29,218 nucleotides of DNA from JALZCH01 sp036400075 (GTDB lineage: Bacteria > Acidobacteriota > Blastocatellia > Pyrinomonadales > Pyrinomonadaceae), in assembly GCA_036400075.1 (NCBI GenBank), contig DASWLV010000218.1:1-29218 (forward strand). The letters are read 5' to 3'. The position numbers were made by a program, and so were the translations under genes. Below the pieces are notes generated by a model. That model saw only the letters and a list, made by a program, of their open reading frames with translations, was not told the DNA's origin and did not search any database. This document shows, one piece after another, positions 6,412 to 13,819 of this stretch (within the stretch, counting starts at the first letter, position 1; each line of letters starts with the position of its first letter).

Positions 6412-8862
6412 TTACACGTCCAAATTACGCACGTCGAGCGCATTTGATTCGATAAACTTGCGGCGCGGTTCGACCGCATCGCCCATCAGAACTGTGAAAA
6501 TCTCGTCGGTTTCCACCGCGTCTTCGATTCGAACTTGCAGCAGCGTGCGTTTTTCGGGATCCATCGTCGTTTCCCAAAGCTGTTCGGGATTCATTTCGCC
6601 CAAACCTTTGTAGCGCTGAATCGCCAAATCCTTTTTCGCCGCGCCCATTACTCGCTCTAAAAGCTCGTCGCGACTTGGAATTTCTTCACGCGCATTTTCT
6701 TCGCCAATAACAAAGGGCGCGGGCATTTCGCGTTCGAGAGCAGAATAAATTTCGACCGATTTTTGGAATTCGGCGAGGCTCGCCAAGTTCCAATCGAACA
6801 AAACAGAACCGCCGCCGTGAAAACCGATTTTGATTTCCCACAAACCGTGTTCTTCGTCCTGCTCGATGTCGGTGTGATAACCGGCAGCGGCGATTTTGCC
6901 TTCGACTCCAGCCATCAATTCCTGGCTGTCGAAAATCTGCCGCATCTTTTTGCCTGATGTGAACATTACGCCGTCGCGCCCGGCAAAAGCCGCGATCAAG
7001 GTTTTCATTAACTCGACATCGTTTCCCACGCGCCGAGAAAATTTATCGCGATAGCGTTTTAAGGCGACCACCTGTTCGAGCAATTTGCCTAGCTCTCTGC
7101 CTTCGATCACTTTGTCGTTGACCGCCGAACGAATTTTCATTTCGTTCGTCGCCTGACGAATCAGATATTTCGTCATTGAAGGCTCGTCTTTGATGTATTC
7201 CTCTTTCTTGCCGCGTTTGACTTTGTAAAGCGGCGGCTGCGCGATGTAAATGTAACCGCGTTCAATCAATTCGGGCATTTGACGATAAAAGAACGTCAAA
7301 AGCAACGTTCGAATGTGCGAGCCGTCAACGTCGGCGTCGGTCATCAAACAGATTTTGTGATAACGCAGTTTGTTGACATCAAAATCGTCTTTGCCGATTC
7401 CCGTTCCGAGCGCGGTAATCAAAGCCTTGATTTCGCCGTGACCGAGCATTCTGTCAAAACGCGCTTTTTCGACGTTTAAAATTTTACCTTTGAGCGGCAA
7501 GACGGCTTGATTTTTACGGTCGCGTCCCTGCTTCGCCGAACCGCCCGCCGAATCTCCTTCGACGATATAAACTTCCGAGAGCGCCGGGTCTTTTTCCTGA
7601 CAATCGGCTAATTTGCCGGGCAAAGTCGAACTCATCAAAGCGCCTTTGCGGACAATTTCACGCGCTTTTCTGGCGGCTTCACGCGCTCTGGCGGCGTCAA
7701 CCGCTTTGCCGATAATCTTTTTCGCAACGACGGGATTTTGCTCGAAAAACTCGCCTAAATGTTCATTCAAGAACGATTCAACCGCGCCTTTAACATCCGA
7801 ATTGAGCTTTCCTTTGGTTTGTCCTTCAAACTGCGGCTGCGGCAGTTTGACGCTGATAACGGCGACTAATCCTTCGCGCACGTCGTCACCGGAAAGCGAT
7901 GTTTTAAAATCTTTCGCCAAACCCGAAGATTGAGCGTAAGCGTTAATAGTGCGCGTAATCGCCGAACGAAAACCGGAAAGGTGCGTTCCGCCGTCAACGG
8001 TGTTGATGTTGTTGGCAAAGGAATACACTTTTTCGTCGTAAGAATCGTTGTACTGCATCGCAACTTCAATTGAAAGAGTGTCGTTGACGACTTCGACATA
8101 GACCGGCTCGTCGTGCAGCACGCTTTTATTTTTATTCAAATGCTTGACGAATTCGGCGATTCCGCCTTTGTAATAAAACTCGTGCGATTTCTCAATTTCT
8201 TCGCGCTCGTCTTTGATTAAAATGCGGATGCCTTTGTTCAAAAACGCTTTTTCGCGGAGACGTTCCGACAGTTTTTCAAAACTAAAAATGGTCGTATCGA
8301 AAATCTCGCCATCGGGTTTAAAAGTGATTTTCGTTCCGCGTTTTTGCGTTTTGCCTGTTTGTTTGAGCGGCACGACCGGAATTCCGCGTTTATACTCCTG
8401 CTCGTGCGTTTTGCCGTCGCGCCAGATTTCTAATTTCAACCACTCGGAAAGAAAATTGACGCAAGACACGCCGACGCCGTGCAGACCGCCCGAAACTTTG
8501 TAAGCATTCGAGTCGAATTTGCCACCGGCGTGAAGAACCGTCAAAACTACTTCCGCCGCCGAACGCCCTTCCTGCTTGTGAATATCGGTCGGAATCCCGC
8601 GTCCGTTATCAACGACGGTGATTGAATCGTCAATGTGAATCGTGACTTCAATCGTGTCGCAGTAACCGGCAAGCGCCTCGTCAACTGAGTTATCAACCAC
8701 CTCGTAAACAAGGTGATGCAATCCCATATCGCCGGTCGAGCCGATATACATCGCCGGACGAGTCCGCACGGCATCGCGCCCTTCCAAAACGGTGATTTGT
8801 TCCGCACCGTAACCGTTAGTTTTTTCTTTCTTCGCTTTAAGTTCTTTTTCTGCTGTAACCAA
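6412..8862 (-). CDS. gyrB: DNA gyrase subunit B
   Basis: ATPase subunit of gyrase, which introduces negative supercoils. The 816-residue product has the GHKL ATPase domain (EVVDNSVDEALAG at 54-66, VDNGRGIPTDIH at 84-95, GGLHGVGVSCVN at 125-136), the transducer domain, and the TOPRIM domain with EGDSAGGSAKQGRDR (435-449) and DADVDGSHIR (509-518). The segment from about 560 to 745 is the insertion typical of Gram-negative GyrB. IQRYKGLGEMNPEQLWETTM near the C-terminus is characteristic of GyrB rather than ParE. Translation starts at TTG (8860-8862): AGAGG lies eight bases upstream and no ATG or GTG is available nearby before the ATPase domain. It follows recF by 21 bp, forming an operon. gyrA, dnaN and dnaA are not in this window. 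Confidence 0.97.
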   Translation of the reverse strand: MVTAEKELKAKKEKTNGYGAEQITVLEGRDAVRTRPAMYIGSTGDMGLHHLVYEVVDNSVDEALAGYCDTIEVTIHIDDSITVVDNGRGIPTDIHKQEGRSAAEVVLTVLHAGGKFDSNAYKVSGGLHGVGVSCVNFLSEWLKLEIWRDGKTHEQEYKRGIPVVPLKQTGKTQKRGTKITFKPDGEIFDTTIFSFEKLSERLREKAFLNKGIRILIKDEREEIEKSHEFYYKGGIAEFVKHLNKNKSVLHDEPVYVEVVNDTLSIEVAMQYNDSYDEKVYSFANNINTVDGGTHLSGFRSAITRTINAYAQSSGLAKDFKTSLSGDDVREGLVAVISVKLPQPQFEGQTKGKLNSDVKGAVESFLNEHLGEFFEQNPVVAKKIIGKAVDAARAREAARKAREIVRKGALMSSTLPGKLADCQEKDPALSEVYIVEGDSAGGSAKQGRDRKNQAVLPLKGKILNVEKARFDRMLGHGEIKALITALGTGIGKDDFDVNKLRYHKICLMTDADVDGSHIRTLLLTFFYRQMPELIERGYIYIAQPPLYKVKRGKKEEYIKDEPSMTKYLIRQATNEMKIRSAVNDKVIEGRELGKLLEQVVALKRYRDKFSRRVGNDVELMKTLIAAFAGRDGVMFTSGKKMRQIFDSQELMAGVEGKIAAAGYHTDIEQDEEHGLWEIKIGFHGGGSVLFDWNLASLAEFQKSVEIYSALEREMPAPFVIGEENAREEIPSRDELLERVMGAAKKDLAIQRYKGLGEMNPEQLWETTMDPEKRTLLQVRIEDAVETDEIFTVLMGDAVEPRRKFIESNALDVRNLDV

Positions 8863-8883
8863 TTTCGTGTCCTCTAATTTTGT

Positions 8884-10017
8884 TTATTGTGTAAAAAAAT
8901 CGTCGTGTAAATCTTCTTCGGTATTCGCAATTGTTCCCTCTGCAACGGTGAAGACGCGAGAGCGATTTTTGAATTGTTCAACCAGTGTTTCTTTAGATGT
9001 CGTAACGAACGTTTGGGTTTTATCCTCTAGAAATTCCAACAACTTAGCCGTTCTTTTCCGATCTAATTCGGCGTCCACGTCGTCGAGCAAGAAGAGCGGA
9101 TATTCATTGTTGCGCTCAAAATATAATTGAATCGCCGCAAGCTGCAAAATCAGTAGCGCGCTGCGCTGTTGTCCGCTGCTGCCAAACGTACGTAAATCGC
9201 GCCCGTCGAACAAAATTTCCAAATCATCGCGGTGCGTTCCGACCAAGCTGTAACCGGATGCCAATTCCGCCTGCACGCGCAAATTCAATCTTTCGCTCAA
9301 AAGACCTTTATAATCCGATAAATCGCCTTTGCCTTCGAGTTGCGAAACATATCGAATAGTCACTGTTTCTTTTTCAAAAAGGCGTCTTTCGAGCGCCGCT
9401 TGCAGCAATTCGACATAACGCACGCGCGCTTTGTAAATTCTCGCGCTCAAAGCAATCAATTGCTCGTTCCATGGTTCAAGCAGCTCGCGCGTTTTCTCAA
9501 CCGAAAAACCATTCTCCTGCGCGGATTGCAGAAGCGAGTTTTTCTGCTTGACGACGCGGTTGTAATCCGCCAGCGTTTGCACAAAAGCCGGATAAATCGC
9601 CGTAATTCCGCCGTCTAAAAACTTCCGTCTGGCTTCAGGCTGTCCGCGCACAATCTCTAATTCAGAAGCCGTAAAAACAACCGCGTGAAGCTGTCCCAAA
9701 TACCTTGTGACGGGTTCGCGCTTGCCGTTAACGGTCAAAGTTTTGGAATTCGCCTGCAAAGCGACTTGCATCGCGCGATGAATTTCCGCCGATTGCTGCA
9801 CCGTTCCGCGCACAATTGCCAATTCTTCGTCAAAACGAATGGCTTCGTGCAATTTCGCGGTGCGAAAACTTTTTGTCGTCGCCAGCAGATAAATCGCTTC
9901 GAGCCAATTTGTTTTGCCTTGTCCGTTATCGCCGGTGATGATATTTAATTTCTCGCCGCAAAAAATTTTTCCGCTCGCGTTGCGGAAATTTTGCAGCTCC
10001 AGCGACTCCAGCAACAT
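8884..10017 (-). CDS. recF: DNA replication/repair protein RecF
   Basis: SMC-like ATPase that, with RecO and RecR, loads RecA at gapped DNA. The 377-residue product has Walker A GDNGQGKT (29-36), the ABC signature SSGQQRSALLILQ and Walker B PLFLLDDVDAELD near the C-terminus, all as in RecF. I chose ATG at 10015-10017 because RecF proteins begin MxLxxLxLxNFRN (here MLLESLELQNFRN); a TTG 18 bases upstream would lie across the promoter -10. The start has no ribosome site: TGGTATAAT ends exactly six bases before the ATG, so the mRNA is probably leaderless. It is co-transcribed with gyrB. Confidence 0.95.
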   Translation of the reverse strand: MLLESLELQNFRNASGKIFCGEKLNIITGDNGQGKTNWLEAIYLLATTKSFRTAKLHEAIRFDEELAIVRGTVQQSAEIHRAMQVALQANSKTLTVNGKREPVTRYLGQLHAVVFTASELEIVRGQPEARRKFLDGGITAIYPAFVQTLADYNRVVKQKNSLLQSAQENGFSVEKTRELLEPWNEQLIALSARIYKARVRYVELLQAALERRLFEKETVTIRYVSQLEGKGDLSDYKGLLSERLNLRVQAELASGYSLVGTHRDDLEILFDGRDLRTFGSSGQQRSALLILQLAAIQLYFERNNEYPLFLLDDVDAELDRKRTAKLLEFLEDKTQTFVTTSKETLVEQFKNRSRVFTVAEGTIANTEEDLHDDFFTQ

Positions 10018-10023
10018 TGCTAA

Positions 10024-10032
10024 ATTATACCA
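10024..10032 (-). promoter_or_regulatory. Extended -10 promoter of recF-gyrB (leaderless start)
   Basis: On the minus strand TGG-TATAAT (TATAAT at 10024-10029) is a perfect extended -10. The six bases TTAGCA separate it from the recF ATG, so the expected start of transcription (seventh base after the box) is the A of the ATG. The -35 region is poor, as is usual with extended -10 promoters. Confidence 0.65.
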
Positions 10033-10096
10033 CAAAAACGTAGTTTTATGCCCTTTTCAGACGAATAAAAATCATTTTTTATTCAATTTTCACGCC

Positions 10097-10125
10097 TTGT
10101 TTTCGCGGCTCAAAAATGCTACAAA
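10097..10125 (+). promoter_or_regulatory. Candidate promoter of the TlpA-like gene
   Basis: TTGTTT (10097-10102), 17-bp spacer, TACAAA (10120-10125) preceded by TGC, making an extended -10. The predicted transcript begins near 10132, giving a leader of about 65 nt before the start codon. Motif-based only. Confidence 0.4.
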
Positions 10126-10196
10126 ATTTATGCGAGTTTGTTTCTTTGCGAACAATTCCACCCTTTTAAAACTTTCAAAACTTGAGGAGACTTCGA

Positions 10197-10721
10197 ATGC
10201 GTTATCTCGGACTCTGTCTGTTCCTTTCCCTTGCTCTGTCTTCAGCGGCGTTTGCCCAGAAGAATCAATTCGGTTATCCGGCGCAGGTTTTAAACAGCGC
10301 GCCCGATTTCGTTGCCACCGCTTTGAGCGGCGAAACTTACAAATTGTCGGATTTGAAAGGAAAGATCGTTGTTTTAAATTTCTGGTCAATCAAATGTCCT
10401 GCTTGCGAACACGAAACGCCGGATTTAAACCGGATTGTTGACGAGTACAAAAACAAAGACGTTGTTTTCCTCGCCTTCGCTCACGACGCTCAACCGAAAG
10501 TGCAGAGATTTTTGCAAAGAAATCCGTTTAAATACGAAGTTTTTCCCGCCAGCCTACAGCAAATGATGACGATTTACGGCAGACCAATCGGCAACGGATT
10601 TTTCGACCTCCCGTTTCCGCTTCACGTTGTCATCAACAAACAAGGCATTGTCGAAGTCAACGAGTTGGGAACAAAAGGCGTCAAAGCTGTCCGCCGAAAA
10701 CTCGCAGAATTGACCGAATAA
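10197..10721 (+). CDS. Secreted TlpA/ResA-like thioredoxin-fold protein
   Basis: A 174-residue thiol-disulfide oxidoreductase-like protein. A signal peptide (MRYLGLCLFLSLALSSAAFA, cleavage near 20) sends it across the inner membrane. The thioredoxin fold follows: APDFVATALSGETYKLSDLKGKIVVLNFWSIKCPACEHE with active-site CPAC (C67, C70), a central part with FAFAHDAQ-like beta-alpha elements, and the cis-proline in FPLHVV (P141). Relatives reduce periplasmic disulfides, for example in cytochrome c maturation. ATG 10197 is chosen because GAGGAG lies about eight bases before it and the signal peptide starts there. No ccm gene is next to it; the gene is followed by tRNA-Ser. The exact client is unknown. 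Confidence 0.88.
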   Translation: MRYLGLCLFLSLALSSAAFAQKNQFGYPAQVLNSAPDFVATALSGETYKLSDLKGKIVVLNFWSIKCPACEHETPDLNRIVDEYKNKDVVFLAFAHDAQPKVQRFLQRNPFKYEVFPASLQQMMTIYGRPIGNGFFDLPFPLHVVINKQGIVEVNELGTKGVKAVRRKLAELTE

Positions 10722-10736
10722 AAGAAAAAATCGCAT

Positions 10737-10766
10737 TTGTCTTGCGCGGCAAATTTAAGCTATATT
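10737..10766 (+). promoter_or_regulatory. Candidate promoter of tRNA-Ser
   Basis: TTGTCT (10737-10742), 18-bp spacer and TATATT (10761-10766) precede the tRNA by 22 bases. It starts 15 bases after the TlpA-like gene stop, so read-through from that gene is also possible. Confidence 0.4.
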
Positions 10767-10788
10767 CATTTTTCGCTTTTGCCCTTGC

Positions 10789-10874
10789 GGAGGCTTAGGC
10801 TAATTGGTAAGTCAGCAGTCTTGAAAACTGCCGCGAGAAATCGCTTGGGGGTTCGAGTCCCTCAGCCTCCGCCA
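10789..10874 (+). tRNA. tRNA-Ser (anticodon UGA)
   Basis: A complete class II tRNA of 86 nt with encoded CCA. Acceptor arms GGAGGCT (10789-10795) and AGCCTCC (10864-10870), discriminator G, then CCA (10872-10874). The anticodon stem GCAGT/ACTGC encloses loop CTTGAAA with anticodon TGA at 10822-10824. The long variable arm (GCGA-GAAA-TCGC) is diagnostic of serine/leucine tRNAs, and the T arm contains GGTTCGAGTCC. It reads UCA and related serine codons. Confidence 0.95.
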
Positions 10875-10919
10875 TTTTAATCTCAAATTGCGAATTACAA
10901 TTTTTTAGGTTACTTTTTT

Positions 10920-10955
10920 AGGCTGAATGACGACTCATTCAGCCTTTTGCTTTTT
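10920..10955 (+). terminator. Hairpin terminator of tRNA-Ser overlapping the fadR-like start region
   Basis: Stem AGGCTGAATGA / TCATTCAGCCT (11 bp, 10920-10930 with 10935-10945), loop CGAC, followed by TTTGCTTTTT. This is a classical intrinsic terminator for the upstream tRNA gene. The hairpin ends only 10 bases before the next ATG. The same bases form a probable FadR operator (10924-10941, listed separately). Confidence 0.75.
10924..10941. promoter_or_regulatory. Probable FadR operator
   Basis: TGAATGACGACTCATTCA matches 17 of 18 positions of the Bacillus subtilis FadR box as I recall it (TGAATGAMTANTCATTCA). It lies 15 bp before the start of a TetR gene closely resembling B. subtilis FadR, so autoregulation is likely. 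In this family long-chain acyl-CoA releases the repressor. The consensus is from memory of published work; the match itself is seen in the sequence. Confidence 0.7.
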
Positions 10956-11555
10956 ATGACTCAAGTTCGCACAAATTCGACGGATAAACGCGAAGCAATT
11001 TTAAAAGCGGCGACCGAAGTTTTCGCGCGCAACGGTTATTTCAGCTCGAAAGTTTCCGATATTGCCAAAGCCGCCGGAGTCGCCGATGGGACGGTTTATC
11101 TTTATTTTAAAAGCAAGGAAGAAATTCTCCACTCGATTTTCGACCGGACAATGGCAGAAGGGATCGAACAGGCGAACATTGAGCTTGCCAAATGCCGGGC
11201 GCCGCAGGAAAAATTGCGATGCCTCTCGAAACTTCATCTCGCAAGACTTGGCGCCGATCGTGATTTGGCGATTGTTTTTCAAGTTGAGCTGCGCGGCTCA
11301 ACCAAATTTATGGAAGAATTTTCCGCCGCCGGATTTGGCGAATATCTCAAATTGATTCGCGCAATCTTTGAAGAAGGTCAAGCGACGGGCGCGTTCAGAA
11401 AAGATTTGCACGCGAAAACCTGTGCGAAAATTCTTTACGGCGCTTTGGACGAAATGGCTACGAATTGGATTTTGTCGGAAAAAGGATATGAATTGGCGCC
11501 GATGTCGGACGCGGTTTTAGACGTTTTCTTCAACGGCGTAGCAAGCAAAAAATAG
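10956..11555 (+). CDS. fadR: TetR-family fatty-acid metabolism regulator, FadR type
   Basis: A 199-residue TetR-family repressor. The N-terminal helix-turn-helix (about 12-58) reads VSDIAKAAGVADGTVYLYFKSKEEIL, nearly the same as the B. subtilis FadR (YsiA) segment as I recall it. The ligand domain keeps LAIVFQVELRGS and YGALDEMATNWILSEKGYEL, also characteristic of that subgroup. Such proteins repress beta-oxidation genes and are released by long-chain acyl-CoA. ATG 10956 is preferred over an in-frame TTG at 10947, which lies in the T-tract of the upstream hairpin. There is no Shine-Dalgarno, since the hairpin and T-tract occupy that space. The operator-like palindrome just upstream strongly supports the FadR assignment. 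No beta-oxidation genes lie in this window. Confidence 0.85.
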   Translation: MTQVRTNSTDKREAILKAATEVFARNGYFSSKVSDIAKAAGVADGTVYLYFKSKEEILHSIFDRTMAEGIEQANIELAKCRAPQEKLRCLSKLHLARLGADRDLAIVFQVELRGSTKFMEEFSAAGFGEYLKLIRAIFEEGQATGAFRKDLHAKTCAKILYGALDEMATNWILSEKGYELAPMSDAVLDVFFNGVASKK

Positions 11556-11586
11556 CGCCTAGTTTTCCGCGGAAAACTAGGCGCTA
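11553..11586 (-). terminator. Palindromic terminator after the SLBB export gene
   Basis: A 34-nt perfect palindrome (TAGCGCCTAGTTTTCCG and its complement) that includes the fadR stop codon. On the minus strand it is followed by TTTTTT, making an intrinsic terminator for the SLBB gene. On the plus strand an A-tract follows instead, so it is a weaker terminator for fadR. Confidence 0.8.
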
Positions 11587-11606
11587 AAAAATCAATAACC
11601 TGATTT

Positions 11607-12632
11607 TCAATACATAATACGAACCGGCAGCGTGTTTCCAAAAGTCGCTAAACCGCCCTGTAAAGTTTCCCTCAAATAATCTCCGATGCTTTTCGGAGCT
11701 TTTTCCACCTCAACTACATCATAGGGCTGGAGTGCTACGTCTTTCTGCTTTTGCTTTTTGATTTGATCGAGGTTCACGGAAATAACTTCGCGGTCCGGCG
11801 AACCTGTTTTGAGGCGATAAATTTTAACGTCCTTCTTTTTCGCCTCGCGCGTCAGACCGCCGGAGCGATAAATAGCGTCGGTCAACATCATACCGCTTTC
11901 GGGAATTGTTAACGTATCTGCCGCGGGCGGATTTCTGACTTCACCGACGACAAAAACCGGCGGCGCTTTTTGCACCGTTACAACGTCGCCCGGACGAATT
12001 ATCGGATTGGCTTCGTTTTTGCCGGAGCTAAGCTCACTTAATTTATAAACTTTAAACGGCACGTTTGAGCCGTCCGCCAAAGGTTGTGGCTCAAGCTCTT
12101 CACCCGGTTCCGCGCATTGAATCGGCTGCGTGCGGAAAATCTGAACCGTGCCGCCGGCTTTATCCGTCCACCCGCCCGTAAATGAAAGAATTTCCAATAG
12201 ACGAACCCGTCGCATCATCTCGATTTTTCCCGGCGAACGAACTTCACCATGAACGACCGCCGGGGCGGTGTTCCTTTCGACAACACGCAAGCTGAATTGC
12301 GGGTTTTTCAAATACTTTCCAAGCGCCTTGGAAACATCGTCTTTAAGTTCCCGTTCGGTACGACATCCGGCTTGAATCGGCTGGTTAACAAACGCCAAAA
12401 CAATTTTCCCGTCTTCATCAACCGTATATCTGCCGTCAAATTGCGGCTCGCCCAAAACCTTAATTTCCAGTTCGTCTCCGGGATTGATCTTGTAACCGGT
12501 CGAAACAGACGGCTGATTATTAGTTTTTGGAGCGGCTTGCGCCAGTATTTCCTTACTTATTTCCTGGGCTGAAACATTGACAGCCGGAAGGCTGCAGATG
12601 AGCAATGCAAGAATGCAGCTTAAAAATTTCAT
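11607..12632 (-). CDS. SLBB-domain polysaccharide export protein (Wza-like)
   Basis: A 341-residue secreted protein. Signal peptide at 1-22 (MKFLSCILALLICSLPAVNVSA). A Poly_export domain at about 46-118 begins YKINPGDELEIKVLGEPQFDGRYTV. SLBB domains follow at about 124-168 (VVHGEVRSPGKIEMMRRVRLLEILSFTGG) and about 228-300 (FVVGEVRNPPAADTLTIPESGMMLTDAIYRSGGLTREAKKKDV). Wza-type proteins form the outer-membrane or periplasmic channel for capsule/exopolysaccharide. There is no lipobox Cys at the signal cleavage point, unlike E. coli Wza. GAGGAA lies upstream of the ATG. No Wzc-like kinase or glycosyltransferase is adjacent, so it is an orphan here; it could export polysaccharide encoded elsewhere. 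Confidence 0.87.
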   Translation of the reverse strand: MKFLSCILALLICSLPAVNVSAQEISKEILAQAAPKTNNQPSVSTGYKINPGDELEIKVLGEPQFDGRYTVDEDGKIVLAFVNQPIQAGCRTERELKDDVSKALGKYLKNPQFSLRVVERNTAPAVVHGEVRSPGKIEMMRRVRLLEILSFTGGWTDKAGGTVQIFRTQPIQCAEPGEELEPQPLADGSNVPFKVYKLSELSSGKNEANPIIRPGDVVTVQKAPPVFVVGEVRNPPAADTLTIPESGMMLTDAIYRSGGLTREAKKKDVKIYRLKTGSPDREVISVNLDQIKKQKQKDVALQPYDVVEVEKAPKSIGDYLRETLQGGLATFGNTLPVRIMY

Positions 12633-12973
12633 ATTCTTTTCCTCTAATTAAAATGAATAGCCGTTTGAAAGGCGAGTTTATCCGCAAATCGGATGCGCTT
12701 GCAAGATACTTTGATAGCATAACGCAAAAAACGGTTGCGGCTCAATTTTAAAACGGCAAAAAATATTGTTCCAAGCCCGCGATAAAGGTGTTAATTTTAT
12801 AATTGACGGTTTTTTATTTTTAATAGCGGCATTTTAACTGAAATTAACTGTCTGGGAGCATTTGCATTTAAAATTCGCCGACAACTTGTCACGGGCGTTT
12901 GACTTCAAAATGCACGGTCTCCCCGACGTTTTGTAAACAGGCGGCTTTTGCCGTCGAAAGAAGGAGAATAAAA
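12633..12973. other. 341-bp divergent intergenic region
   Basis: AT-rich spacer between the SLBB gene (minus) and the glycine-zipper gene (plus). On the minus strand TTGCAA (12699-12704) and TAAACT (12675-12680), 18 bp apart, are a candidate SLBB promoter whose spacer holds the dyad ATCCG-CAAAT-CGGAT (12680-12694). For the plus-strand gene AAGGAG (12961-12966) is the ribosome site. I see no RNA gene or further ORF. Confidence 0.5.
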
Positions 12974-13726
12974 ATGATGAAATTTAACAAATCAAAACTG
13001 AGTGTGAGATTTTCGATTCTGTTTTTGCTGGCATTTTTTGTGCTTGGAACGGTTTCGTTTGCCGACGCGCAAACGCGGCGCAAAAAGCCGATTGTGAGAA
13101 AGAAAACAACCGTTAAGAGAACCGTCGCCAGACCAGTCGCGCCGCGAATCGTTTATTACACCGTTCCGGCAAACGAACGTATTCGCGTCAGGCTCGAACA
13201 GGAATTAAACTCGAAAACCGCCCGCGTCGGCGATACTTTCGAAACCAGAACGGTTGAGCCAGTTTATTCGACCAACGGAGTCGTCGTGATTCCCGAAGGC
13301 AGCAGAATCGTCGGGCGCGTTGACGAGGTAACGGCGGCAAGAAAAGGCGGAAAGCCCGGTTCGATTGATGTTTCTTTCACATCCGTTCGCTTGCCGAACG
13401 GCACGAGCCGTTCAATTAACGGCTCGCTAACGGATTTAGATTCGGAAAGAGGAGAAAGCAACAACGAAGGAACCGTTTCGCGCAATAAAATGAAAAACCG
13501 CAAAATCATCTTTATCGGCGGAGGCGGCGCGGGCGGCGCGATTTTGGGCGCGGCAGTCGGCGGCGGCAAAGGCGCTTTGATCGGCGCCATCATCGGCGGA
13601 ATCGGCGGCGCGATTGCCGAAAATCAAACCAAAGGCGGCGACGTGGCAGTTAATTCGGGAACAGAATTCGGCGTAATGTTGAATCAAGCTATCAGCTTGC
13701 CGAAATACGACGCGACGAATCCGTAA
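12974..13726 (+). CDS. Secreted glycine-zipper protein of unknown function
   Basis: A 250-residue protein with a signal peptide (hydrophobic core 14-30, FSILFLLAFFVLGTVSFADAQ). A very basic stretch follows (RRKKPIVRKKTTVKR). A beta-rich domain at about 60-150 (YTVPANERIRVRLEQELNSKTARVGDTFETRTVEPVY... VVIPEGSRIVGRVDEV) resembles the TrbI/VirB10-like beta domain found in other secreted acidobacterial proteins. A glycine-zipper segment at about 178-216 (GGAGGAILGAAVGGGKGALIGAIIGG) can insert in or lie on a membrane. ATG 12974 follows AAGAAGGAG with normal spacing; the frame is open further upstream but has no better start. It ends at a terminator and precedes mscS. Role unknown; an envelope-associated structural protein is my inference. 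Confidence 0.78.
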   Translation: MMKFNKSKLSVRFSILFLLAFFVLGTVSFADAQTRRKKPIVRKKTTVKRTVARPVAPRIVYYTVPANERIRVRLEQELNSKTARVGDTFETRTVEPVYSTNGVVVIPEGSRIVGRVDEVTAARKGGKPGSIDVSFTSVRLPNGTSRSINGSLTDLDSERGESNNEGTVSRNKMKNRKIIFIGGGGAGGAILGAAVGGGKGALIGAIIGGIGGAIAENQTKGGDVAVNSGTEFGVMLNQAISLPKYDATNP

Positions 13727-13752
13727 AACTCGATTAATATTTTTCCAGAATA

Positions 13753-13784
13753 AAAAAAGCGGTGTTTGGACACGCCGCTTTTTT
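13753..13784 (+). terminator. Intrinsic terminator after the glycine-zipper gene
   Basis: Stem AAAAAAGCGGTGT (13753-13765) pairs with ACGCCGCTTTTTT (13772-13784), one T-G wobble, loop of six bases, T-tract on the plus strand. The A-tract on the other arm would also serve the minus strand. Confidence 0.8.
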
Positions 13785-13819
13785 CGTTTTAAAATCTCTC
13801 CGCATTTGCAGCGCAAATT

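Noticed and set aside
8884..10017. Chromosomal origin near recF-gyrB
   Set aside because: recF and gyrB often lie near oriC, but dnaA, dnaN and DnaA-box clusters were not seen in the flanking sequence.
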